From Comamonas sp. 26 (GTDB taxonomy: Bacteria; Pseudomonadota; Gammaproteobacteria; Burkholderiales; Burkholderiaceae_C): 64,000 nucleotides of DNA. Within the stretch, counting starts at the first letter, position 1. Each line of letters starts with the position of its first letter. This document shows positions 17,399-24,802 of the stretch, piece after piece. Made by a program: the position numbers and the translations under genes. The stretch spans positions 558,001-622,000 of the forward strand of contig NZ_PEFL01000001.1 of assembly GCF_002754475.1 (NCBI RefSeq). The letters run 5' to 3'. The notes below the pieces were generated by a model. The model saw only the letters and a program-made list of their open reading frames with translations, searched no databases and was not told where the DNA came from.

Positions 17399-18280
17399 AT
17401 GAGTGCAACCCATAAGGGCGCGACCCCTTACTACTATGTGCCAGCCGAATCCAGCCATCCCGTGATGGCGGCCATCGGTCTGTTTTTCATGATTCTCGGT
17501 GCGGGCACCTGGATCAACGGCCATGAATGGGGAATGTATTCCCTGTACTTTGGCCTGATCTGGTGGCTGTCGATACTGTTTGTCTGGTTCCGCGATGCAG
17601 CGCGTGAAAGTGAAGCTGGGCTATACAGTCGCAAGATTGATCTGTCTTATCGCTGGAGCATGAGCTGGTTCATCTTCTCTGAGGTGATGTTCTTCGGCGC
17701 TTTCTTCACCGCCCTGTGGTGGGCGCGCGCGCACTCTGTGCCTGCACTGGGCAGCCTGGCGAACGAGCTGCTGTGGCCCAACTTTCAGGCCGTATGGCCC
17801 AGTGTTGCAGCGGGTGCCACGGCATCGCCCGGCAATATTGTTGAGCCCTTCAAGACTGTGGGTCCGTTCTGGCTGCCCACCATCAATACTGCACTGCTGC
17901 TGACATCCGGTGTGACGCTGACCATCGCCCACCATGCGCTGCAGGTCAACAACCGCGCACGCTGCATCAGCTTCATGTGGATGACGGTGATTCTGGGCTG
18001 CATCTTCCTGTTCGTGCAGGGCTACGAATACCACCACCTCTACAACGACTACAACCTCAAGCTCAACTCGGGCGTGTTCGGCTCCACCTTCTACATGCTG
18101 ACCGGCTTTCACGGCTTCCACGTTCTGGTGGGCATGCTGATGCTGTTCTTCATCACCATTCGCCTGATGAAGGGCGACTTCACCGATAAGCACCACTTCG
18201 GCTTTGAAGGCGCGGCCTGGTACTGGCACTTTGTGGACGTGGTCTGGGTCTTCCTCTACATCCTTGTTTACTGGATGTGA
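17399..18280 (+). CDS. ctaE: cytochrome c oxidase subunit III
   Basis: 293 residues from ATG 17399, with seven membrane helices. Conserved blocks include YYYVPAESSHPV at the start, SYRWSMSWFIFSEVMFFGAFF (with the Glu of the lipid site), GFHGFHVLVG and the C-terminal WYWHFVDVVWVFLYILVYW. It stabilises subunit I and its proton uptake. It is longer than some relatives because of an insert around 120-160. An 85-bp gap separates it from DUF2970; a large hairpin follows the stop. Confidence 0.95.
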   Translation: MSATHKGATPYYYVPAESSHPVMAAIGLFFMILGAGTWINGHEWGMYSLYFGLIWWLSILFVWFRDAARESEAGLYSRKIDLSYRWSMSWFIFSEVMFFGAFFTALWWARAHSVPALGSLANELLWPNFQAVWPSVAAGATASPGNIVEPFKTVGPFWLPTINTALLLTSGVTLTIAHHALQVNNRARCISFMWMTVILGCIFLFVQGYEYHHLYNDYNLKLNSGVFGSTFYMLTGFHGFHVLVGMLMLFFITIRLMKGDFTDKHHFGFEGAAWYWHFVDVVWVFLYILVYWM

Positions 18281-18307
18281 GAGAGCTTTAGTCACTACTT
18301 TTTTCAG

Positions 18308-18383
18308 AGCGCCTTGCGCTTGTCATCTGAAGGTTTCAGCATTGTTTGATGCTGAAACCAAAGACAGACAGGCGCAAGGCGCT
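18308..18383. repeat. nested inverted repeat (large double-stem hairpin)
   Basis: The outer arms AGCGCCTTGCGC (18308-18319) and GCGCAAGGCGCT (18372-18383) are perfect complements. An inner stem, GGTTTCAGCAT (18332-18342) with ATGCTGAAACC (18349-18359), is also perfect. The same two-stem plan, with GGTTTCA and GCGCAAG elements, is seen at 52787-52867. It lies between convergent genes and probably ends both transcripts. Confidence 0.85.
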
Positions 18384-18429
18384 TGCCTTTGTATAGCGCG
18401 GGGAGTTGCGAACGGTTGCTTGCGAACAA

Positions 18430-18672
18430 TTAGCTGCCTGGCACCCAGCCCGTAGGCTGGATCCAGCCCATCTTGGCCGCCATCAAAATACACAGGAACA
18501 GCCCTATGGACAGAGCCACGCGCAAGGCAAGGGCGCGGAACATCTTGCGGCTGCGCTCTGCGTCCTCGGCGGCCGTGCTGGCGCTGCCATCGCCCTTGCG
18601 CATCATGAAGAACAGCGCACTGCCAAGGCTCGCCAAAATGGCGAGAAAAGCGAGAATGATCACGAATTTCAT
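18430..18672 (-). CDS. twin transmembrane protein (DUF2909)
   Basis: 80 residues with two membrane helices (about 2-22 and 50-70) joined by a polar, charged loop. This matches the DUF2909 twin-transmembrane family, which is found on the opposite strand between coxC and SURF1 in Comamonadaceae. Function unknown, probably linked to oxidase biogenesis by location only. Its ATG (18672) is only 2 bp from the SURF1 ATG (18675), so the promoters of the two genes must lie within each other's coding sequence or one start is different. Confidence 0.85.
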   Translation of the reverse strand: MKFVIILAFLAILASLGSALFFMMRKGDGSASTAAEDAERSRKMFRALALRVALSIGLFLCILMAAKMGWIQPTGWVPGS

Positions 18673-18674
18673 GA

Positions 18675-19511
18675 ATGGATTATCTGGTGCGAACTTCCCG
18701 AATTCCAGACCTCTGGCGGTTTCTACTGATCTCTTTCGCCGCCCTTGTCTGCGCAGGCATAACAGCATCGCTGGGCTTCTGGCAACTGAGCCGTGCCGCG
18801 CAAAAGCAGGAAATTTTTGATGCCATGGCGCGCCAGCAGGCGCTGGTGCCTTGGGGCAACGCAGAGCTTGTTGCGCAGGTTCCGGACATCAGCCAAATCC
18901 TGAGCGATTCCAAGCGCAAAGAGCTGCTACACAGACCCGCACAGCTGCAAGGCCAGTGGCTGGCCGAGCAGACGGTGTTTCTGGAAAACCGGCAAATGCA
19001 GGGCAAGGTGGGTTTTTATGTGCTCACACCGTTTCGCCTTGCTGCCCCGCAGGAAGGCGCCGTCATCATCGTGCAGCGCGGCTGGGCACCGCGCAACTTC
19101 ATGGATCGCACGGTGCTGCCCCCGGTGCATACACCTGCTGGCATGGTCACGATTGAGGGCAGGCTTGAGGCACCGCCCTCCAAACTGATGGAGCTGGAAG
19201 GAGCGGATGGCGGGGCAGACCCTGATGGGCAAAAGTCGCGCATCCGACAGAATGCAGACATTGCCCAGTGGGCACAGCAAAGCAGCTTGCCGTTGCTGGC
19301 GCTGAGCTTGGTGGAGACCAGCGATGACGCCGCCAGCCAAGGCTTGCTGCGTGACTGGCCGCAAATCAATGCTGGTGTGCAAAAGCACTACGGCTATGCC
19401 TTTCAGTGGTTCGGACTCAGTGTTTTGGTGGTGTTGCTTTATGTCTGGTTTCAACTCGTCCGACGCTTTTACCTCCCCCGCCGCGCAGCCCGCATCGCAG
19501 CGCCGCGCTAG
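18675..19511 (+). CDS. SURF1 family cytochrome oxidase biogenesis protein
   Basis: Up to 278 residues with the SURF1 plan: an N-terminal membrane helix carrying GFWQLSRAAQK (the LGxWQ-like signature), a large periplasmic domain with VFLENRQMQGKVGFYVLTPF and VQRGWAPRN blocks, and a C-terminal helix ending HYGYAFQWFGLSVLVVLLYVW, all typical. SURF1 assists haem a delivery to subunit I. The start is uncertain: ATG 18675 abuts the divergent DUF2909 gene, and GTG 18687 is a possible alternative. The C-terminus overlaps the next gene by about 70 bp. Confidence 0.9.
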   Translation: MDYLVRTSRIPDLWRFLLISFAALVCAGITASLGFWQLSRAAQKQEIFDAMARQQALVPWGNAELVAQVPDISQILSDSKRKELLHRPAQLQGQWLAEQTVFLENRQMQGKVGFYVLTPFRLAAPQEGAVIIVQRGWAPRNFMDRTVLPPVHTPAGMVTIEGRLEAPPSKLMELEGADGGADPDGQKSRIRQNADIAQWAQQSSLPLLALSLVETSDDAASQGLLRDWPQINAGVQKHYGYAFQWFGLSVLVVLLYVWFQLVRRFYLPRRAARIAAPR

Positions 19512-20208
19512 TGAGGTTCGTGAAGGTGATGAGCCGCTGAGTTTTTCAATTCACAGCCTGCCAGACCCCTCACAAACCCAGATGCAGCAGGCGCGCAGCG
19601 GCCGCTGGAAGATGCTGGCTGTGCTGCTGGTCTGCGCTGCGCCGGTGGTGGCTTCTTACCTCACCTATTACGTGCTGCGCCCCACGCAGCAGCGCAGCTA
19701 TGGCGAGTTGATCAGCAGCCAGCCCAGCCTGCCCGATGTGAAGGTGCAAAAGCTCGATGGCACCAGCATGGATTTGCGCAATCTTCAGGGCCAGTGGCTG
19801 CTGGTCAGCACCAGTAATGCCAGCTGCGAAGCGCGCTGCCAGGACCACTTGTATCTGCAGCGTCAGCTGCGTGAAACGCTGGGCCGTGAAAAAGACCGGC
19901 TGGACTGGGTCTGGCTCATCAACGACCAGCAAGCCGTAAGCGAAAAAATTCTGCCTGCCGCCGAGCAGGCGACGGCGCTGCGCATGCCAGCAGCCGCCAT
20001 TCAAGACTGGTTGAAACCTGAGGTGGGCCATGCGCTGGATGAGCACCTGTATGTGGTGGACCCGCAAGGGCACTGGATGATGCGCTTTCCGGCCAATATG
20101 GACAAAGCCACGGCAGGCAAGGCCAAGAGAGATCTGGAACGGCTGCTGCGTGCCTCTTCCTCGTGGGATGAGGCCGGGCGGACGGCTGCTGACGCTATAG
20201 AGAAATAG
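19441..20208 (+). CDS. SCO-like membrane-anchored thioredoxin-fold protein
   Basis: 255 residues if it starts at ATG 19441; the start is uncertain because of the 71-bp overlap with SURF1 (ATG 19582 is an alternative). There is one membrane helix (about 57-80), then a SCO/thioredoxin-like domain with a CxxxC pair (Cys129, Cys133 in NASCEARCQ) and a later His near 212. These are the three ligand types of SCO copper chaperones. It lies between SURF1 and ctaB in place of, or next to where, COX15/ctaA is often found. It probably helps load copper or reduce cysteines in subunit II. Confidence 0.78.
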   Translation: MSGFNSSDAFTSPAAQPASQRRASEVREGDEPLSFSIHSLPDPSQTQMQQARSGRWKMLAVLLVCAAPVVASYLTYYVLRPTQQRSYGELISSQPSLPDVKVQKLDGTSMDLRNLQGQWLLVSTSNASCEARCQDHLYLQRQLRETLGREKDRLDWVWLINDQQAVSEKILPAAEQATALRMPAAAIQDWLKPEVGHALDEHLYVVDPQGHWMMRFPANMDKATAGKAKRDLERLLRASSSWDEAGRTAADAIEK

Positions 20209-20260
20209 GTATTGAAATGGCTTGTAGCGCATGCATATCAGGCGCTGCTAGCTATCTAAA
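20207..20260. repeat. dispersed intergenic repeat unit
   Basis: Contains the core ATATCAGGCGCTGCTAGCTA shared with the element at 35811-35862 (ATCAGGCGCTGCCAGCTATC). It fills most of the 75-bp gap between the SCO-like gene and ctaB, exactly where a ctaA gene is missing. Confidence 0.7.
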
Positions 20261-20283
20261 TCATAGTTATTGAGGAGGGTGAC

Positions 20284-21216
20284 ATGCAGGCAAAAGTCAT
20301 GAATGTGGAGAGCATCCCTCAGTCCGCTGCGGAGGCAGCGCAGCACTCATCGCGCTGGGCGCAGTATTACGCGCTGACCAAACCGCGCGTGGTGCAGCTC
20401 ATTGTGTTTTGTGCTTTCATCGGCATGGTGCTTGCCGTGCCCGGCGCGCCCACCTGGCAAGACTGGGGCCGCATGCTGGCGGCCAGCGCAGGTATCTGGC
20501 TGGTGGCAGCGGCCGCGGCGGCTTTTAACTGCCTGGTTGAGCGCACGATTGATGCCCGAATGAAGCGCACCGCCTGGCGCCCCACGGCGCGTGGCGAGTT
20601 GTCGCACCGGCAGGCTCTGGTGTTTTCTGCCCTGCTGTGCGCAGCGGGTGCCGCCATCTTGCTGCTGGCCGTCAATGCGCTGACGCTGTGGCTGACGCTG
20701 GCTACCTTTATCGGCTATGCGGTCATCTACACGCTGGTGCTCAAGCCACTCACACCACAGAACATTGTGATTGGCGGTGCATCGGGTGCCATGCCGCCGG
20801 TGCTGGGCTGGGCCGCGATGACGGGGCAGGTCGGGCACGAGGCGCTGCTGCTGTTTCTCATCATTTTTCTGTGGACGCCGCCGCACTTCTGGGCGCTGGC
20901 GCTGTACCGGGTTGAAGACTACCGCCGCGCGGGTTTGCCCATGCTGCCCGTGACGCATGGCAATGCTTTCACGCGACTGCAGGTGTTCCTCTACACCGCG
21001 GTGCTGTTTGCGGGCTGTCTGCTGCCGTTTGTGGTGGGCATGAGCGGCTATCTGTACCTCTTTGCCGCAGTGGGCCTGGGGTTGGGCTTTTGCGGTTATG
21101 GTTGGGCACTGCTGCGCAACTACTCGGATGCGCTGGCACGCAAAACCTTCCGCTTTTCCCTGATTCACCTGAGTTTGCTGTTCGCAGCCCTGCTGGTGGA
21201 TCACTACCTGACCTGA
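20284..21216 (+). CDS. ctaB: protoheme IX farnesyltransferase (haem O synthase)
   Basis: 310 residues, with about nine membrane helices. The UbiA-superfamily motifs are complete: [15 protein letters not shown] (NxxxExxxDxxM), which binds the farnesyl diphosphate Mg2+, and the second motif [13 protein letters not shown]. It adds a farnesyl group to haem b to make haem O, which CtaA then oxidises to haem A. A strong Shine-Dalgarno (GAGGAGG) precedes ATG 20284. It sits 6 bp from the SCO gene. No ctaA is present in this operon. Confidence 0.95.
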   Translation: MQAKVMNVESIPQSAAEAAQHSSRWAQYYALTKPRVVQLIVFCAFIGMVLAVPGAPTWQDWGRMLAASAGIWLVAAAAAAFNCLVERTIDARMKRTAWRPTARGELSHRQALVFSALLCAAGAAILLLAVNALTLWLTLATFIGYAVIYTLVLKPLTPQNIVIGGASGAMPPVLGWAAMTGQVGHEALLLFLIIFLWTPPHFWALALYRVEDYRRAGLPMLPVTHGNAFTRLQVFLYTAVLFAGCLLPFVVGMSGYLYLFAAVGLGLGFCGYGWALLRNYSDALARKTFRFSLIHLSLLFAALLVDHYLT

Positions 21217-21222
21217 ACCATC

Positions 21223-21828
21223 ATGGATAAACGAGGTGCATTGCGCGCATTCGGCGCTGCAACACTGGCCTGCACAGCCGCATTCGCTCTGACTGCCTGC
21301 AAGGACGATAAAAAGCCTGCGTTTCAAGGCGTGGATGTGACGGGCGCTGATTACGCCAAAGACATTCCTCTGACTGACGTGAATGGCCAAAAGCGCAGCC
21401 TCAAGGACTTCTCCGGCAAGGTCGTCGCCGTGTTCTTTGGCTACACGCAATGCCCCGATGTCTGCCCGACCACGCTGCAAGAGCTACTGGAAGTCAAACA
21501 GGCGCTGGGCGCTGATGGCGACAAGCTGCAGGCTGTGTTCGTCTCGCTGGACCCTGAGCGCGACACGCCCGAAGTGCTAAAGGCCTATCTAGCTAACTTC
21601 GACCAGAGCTTTGTCGGCCTGAGCGGTACGCCTGACGAGCTCGCCGCTGTGGTCAAGGACTTCAAGATTTACTTCAAAAAAGTGCCAGGCAAGGCCGAAG
21701 GGACTTACACCGTCGATCACTCCGCTGGTACTTACCTGTACGACCCCCAAGGTCGCTTGCGCATCTATGAGCGCTATGGCACAGGCCCTCAAGTCCTGGT
21801 GCAGGATGTGAGAGCATTGCTGGGCTGA
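21223..21828 (+). CDS. SCO1/SenC family copper chaperone lipoprotein
   Basis: 201 residues. An N-terminal lipoprotein signal ends in LTAC (Cys26). The thioredoxin-fold domain carries the copper ligands CPDVC (Cys77, Cys81) and His166 (VDHSAG). SCO proteins insert copper into, and reduce, the CuA site of subunit II. This is the second SCO-like protein in the operon; it has the canonical motif, while the 19441 product has the more diverged one. Confidence 0.95.
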   Translation: MDKRGALRAFGAATLACTAAFALTACKDDKKPAFQGVDVTGADYAKDIPLTDVNGQKRSLKDFSGKVVAVFFGYTQCPDVCPTTLQELLEVKQALGADGDKLQAVFVSLDPERDTPEVLKAYLANFDQSFVGLSGTPDELAAVVKDFKIYFKKVPGKAEGTYTVDHSAGTYLYDPQGRLRIYERYGTGPQVLVQDVRALLG

Positions 21829-21905
21829 TAGCGCGGCTGTCTGGAGCAATCGTGTAGATGAGTGCAATCCATTGAAATTTATTGTTACACATTTGTGTTT
21901 GATGT

Positions 21906-21924
21906 AGCGCAAGCAGATTGCGCT
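21906..21924. other. small hairpin after the SCO gene
   Basis: AGCGCAA-GCAGA-TTGCGCT forms a perfect 7-bp stem 78 bp after the stop. There is no T-run, so termination here is doubtful; it could be a remnant of the dispersed repeat family. Confidence 0.3.
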
Positions 21925-22059
21925 TGCTGCCGCGCATAGTTGGTGCTTTCAAACACTTGGCAAGGCTTCTCGCCGCGAGCCAGCAGATACATATCCTCTG
22001 ATGTTGCATGAGGGGGTTCTGCACGCAGGAACGCCAGAGTGAATGTCTGGAGCGCTTGT

Positions 22060-23838
22060 ATGGCTGAATGCCCTTTTTCTTCAATGCATGAGCCTGTGTC
22101 CGAGGTAGCACTGGCGAACTGTCAGCGTCGACTGGGTCTGGCGTTTTCTGCATGGCAGGATGAGCTGAGCCTGCCTTCCATGCTGCTGACCCAGCGTGAG
22201 CGCTATGCGCTGGATTCTGCGCCTGATGGAATCTTGCTGGTGGGGCGGGATGGGCGCATCGTGGTGGCCAATGCAGCCATGCAAGTCATATCTGGCTATG
22301 AATGCAGCGAGCTGGAAGGGCAGGTGCTCGACATCCTGCTTCCATCCGATGTTCAGGCGACGCATGGTCACTACCTGCGCAGTTATTTTTCTCAGCCCTC
22401 GCGCCGCCCCATGGGGCTGGGGCGCGTTTTATGGCTGCAGCGAAAGCAAGGTAGTGCCATGCCTGTCGACATTGCGCTGGGGTTTTTTGGCGAAGATGGA
22501 AAGGGCTTGGCTGTAGCCTTTGTTCGGGATGTGACGGAGCTGCACCAGATGCAGCAACGTCTGAAGTTTCAGGCTACCAAGGACACGTTGACCGGCCTTA
22601 ACAACCGCTGGCAGTTTGGTCAGGAGCTGCAGGAGCAGCTCAAGATCGCTCAGGCCGACGATGACTCAATGGCCCTGCTGCAGCTGGATCTGGATAACTT
22701 CAAGGCTATCAATGACGGTTACGGGCATGCCGCAGGTGATCATCTGCTCAGAGAAGTCGCCCGACGCCTTAAATCTCAACTGCGCAGCGAAGGTGTTCTG
22801 GCCCGGCTCGGAGGTGATGAATTCATCGTGATGCTGGCGGGGGAAAACGCCGCCCGAGCGAAATTTTGGAGCGATCAGATTCTGGCCGCGCTGTCCATTC
22901 CTTTCAAACATGATGGGCTAGCGCTGGATTTCGGGGCCAGCATTGGCATCGCGCTGTATCCCGATGATGCGCAGACTGGCGATGATCTGATGCGGTTTGC
23001 CGATATGGCCATGTACAGCGCCAAGGCGCGGGGTCGTGGCAATGCCGTGTTTTTCGAGCCCTGCATGGGTAAGGAAATGGCCGAGCGTGTGCAGCTGGCC
23101 GAGCGCCTGCGCATGGCGCTCAGCTACGGAGGGCTGCAGCTTCATTACCAGCCGCAGGTCAAGGTAGAGAGTGCAACCGTGGTGGGTGTAGAGGCCTTGC
23201 TGCGCTGGCATGACCCGGTGCTGGGGAATGTCAGTCCTGTGCGTTTTATTCCGGTGGCGGAGGCTTCCGGACAGATTGTGGCCTTGGGCAACTATGTGCT
23301 TGATGCCGCTTGCAAGCAAATTTCCTTATGGCTCAAGGCTGGTACGCCGCTGCGCGTAGCGGTCAATCTCTCGGCACATCAGTTAAGGCAGGTGAATCTG
23401 GTCGAGCAGGTCAGCAGTTGTTTGACGCGGTATGAAGTGCCGCCGCAATGGCTGGAGCTGGAGGTTACGGAGTCGCAGGCCATGTTGAACCTCGAACAGG
23501 GGCGTGAAGTGCTGCAAGGGCTGGCACGGCTGGGGGTGACGATTGCACTCGATGATTTTGGCACCGGCCATTCATCGCTGGCTTATCTGCAATATCTGCC
23601 GCTGCAGCGCATCAAGCTGGGGCGGGAATTTTTGTCTCCATCTCCCTGCCGGGACCGACTGATGGGCGGCATTGTGCACATGGCCCATGCCCTCGATCTG
23701 GAGGTCGTAGCAGAAGGCGTGGAAGAGGTCGAACAGCTGCAACTGCTGCGCAACATTGGCTGTGAATTCTTTCAAGGCTGGCTGCATTCCCGCGCCATGC
23801 CTGCCGAGCAGTTAGACGCGTGGTTAGCCGTGGTCTGA
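22060..23838 (+). CDS. PAS-GGDEF-EAL cyclic di-GMP signalling protein
   Basis: 592 residues from ATG 22060, which has GGAG seven bases upstream; a GTG at 22039 is in frame but less well placed. Domains: PAS (about 45-165), GGDEF (170-335) with the active-site GGDEF intact at 251-255 but no RxxD inhibitory site before it, and EAL (350-590) with E378-A-L. EAL catalytic blocks are mostly kept (VNLSAHQL, ELEVTES, LDDFGTGHSS, VVAEGVEE, FQGW). The usual KID motif reads KLG. No membrane helix is seen, so it is a cytoplasmic sensor that may make or break c-di-GMP. It is probably a lone gene inserted between sco and rpoH; it converges on the operon 23861-28426. Confidence 0.92.
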   Translation: MAECPFSSMHEPVSEVALANCQRRLGLAFSAWQDELSLPSMLLTQRERYALDSAPDGILLVGRDGRIVVANAAMQVISGYECSELEGQVLDILLPSDVQATHGHYLRSYFSQPSRRPMGLGRVLWLQRKQGSAMPVDIALGFFGEDGKGLAVAFVRDVTELHQMQQRLKFQATKDTLTGLNNRWQFGQELQEQLKIAQADDDSMALLQLDLDNFKAINDGYGHAAGDHLLREVARRLKSQLRSEGVLARLGGDEFIVMLAGENAARAKFWSDQILAALSIPFKHDGLALDFGASIGIALYPDDAQTGDDLMRFADMAMYSAKARGRGNAVFFEPCMGKEMAERVQLAERLRMALSYGGLQLHYQPQVKVESATVVGVEALLRWHDPVLGNVSPVRFIPVAEASGQIVALGNYVLDAACKQISLWLKAGTPLRVAVNLSAHQLRQVNLVEQVSSCLTRYEVPPQWLELEVTESQAMLNLEQGREVLQGLARLGVTIALDDFGTGHSSLAYLQYLPLQRIKLGREFLSPSPCRDRLMGGIVHMAHALDLEVVAEGVEEVEQLQLLRNIGCEFFQGWLHSRAMPAEQLDAWLAVV

Positions 23839-23860
23839 AGAACTTATGACGGGTGACGGT

Positions 23861-24778
23861 TCATTGGGCGGCTTCAGCCGTCTTATGCATCTTGGCCAGT
23901 TCGCGCGCCGGAATTGGAAGCTCACCGCTGGCCATGCGCGCAAGCAGCGAATGCAGCATCTCGGTGGACAGCCCGTGCAGCACCAGACGGTAAGCCGCAT
24001 AAAGCGTTGAATCTGGAACCATGGGGTGCTTGTTATTGAGCAACACCAGATGTTCGGGCGAGGCCAGAATCTTGGCGCAGTAAATGCCCAGGGTTTCATC
24101 CAGCTGCAGCGAGTTGCTGGCGCGCCAGAAGTCGTTGTCGGTCAGCAGCAGCTGGTAGATGGGCGTGTACAGCTCAATGGCGCTTTGCAGATCGATGACG
24201 TTGAAGCGCCCGCGCGGCATGTCTTCGAGCTTGAGTTCGGGCTCGTGAATCATCGAGAAATCGGGCTCTGCGACAGCGAGCAGCTCTTGCTTGTTTTCAC
24301 GCAGCGCCTTGTTCAGGCGAATCACAAAGTTGAAGAGGTTGAGGTCGTGCTTGAGGAATAGCTCCTCTTTCACATCGTCAATTTCCATGGGCGTCAAAGG
24401 CGTGGTGCTGACCTTGGTAGGCGAGTTAGCCGCCACAAACTGCAGCACCTGAGAGCCCAGGTGAAAGTGCCGCATGATGAGCCAGTTGGCCTCTGGCGAG
24501 AGAAACTTCTTCATGCCAAAAGCCAGCATGCGGTGCAGCAAGATGGAGTGTGACCAGCGCTTTGGCAGAAAGATTTTCAGCGCCTGAATGAGGATCATCG
24601 ACAGGCGCGCCAGCGGCCGCATGGCGGGCAGAAAAAACTGGCGCGAGCTGCTGCTGCAGTCGCGCAGCCAGGCGGCTTTGACGTCATCGGGCAGTGGCGT
24701 GCTCTGATCCAGGTAGAGGGCCAGCCAGGGGCTGGGGTCGCGCTCGTCCCAGACATGGTCGTTGAATTCGTTCTTCAT
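23861..24778 (-). CDS. uncharacterised protein of the KAS III-diiron oxidase operon
   Basis: 305 residues, no signal peptide. The sequence is mostly helical with a hydrophobic region near 50-75 (LARLSMILIQALKIFLP), then MLAFGMKKFLSPEANWLIMRHFHLGSQVLQF, a mid part with DDVKEELFLKHDLNLFNFVIRLN, and a C-terminus rich in Leu. I do not recognise a family with confidence. It is the last gene of the minus-strand operon, 24 bp after the KAS III-oxidase gene, so its product most likely works in that pathway, perhaps as a carrier, partner or tailoring protein. It could also be a membrane-associated helper. The gene converges on the GGDEF-EAL gene with a 22-bp gap. Confidence 0.6.
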   Translation of the reverse strand: MKNEFNDHVWDERDPSPWLALYLDQSTPLPDDVKAAWLRDCSSSSRQFFLPAMRPLARLSMILIQALKIFLPKRWSHSILLHRMLAFGMKKFLSPEANWLIMRHFHLGSQVLQFVAANSPTKVSTTPLTPMEIDDVKEELFLKHDLNLFNFVIRLNKALRENKQELLAVAEPDFSMIHEPELKLEDMPRGRFNVIDLQSAIELYTPIYQLLLTDNDFWRASNSLQLDETLGIYCAKILASPEHLVLLNNKHPMVPDSTLYAAYRLVLHGLSTEMLHSLLARMASGELPIPARELAKMHKTAEAAQ

Positions 24779-24802
24779 CAGGCTGTCCTGCTCGTCTTGT
24801 TT

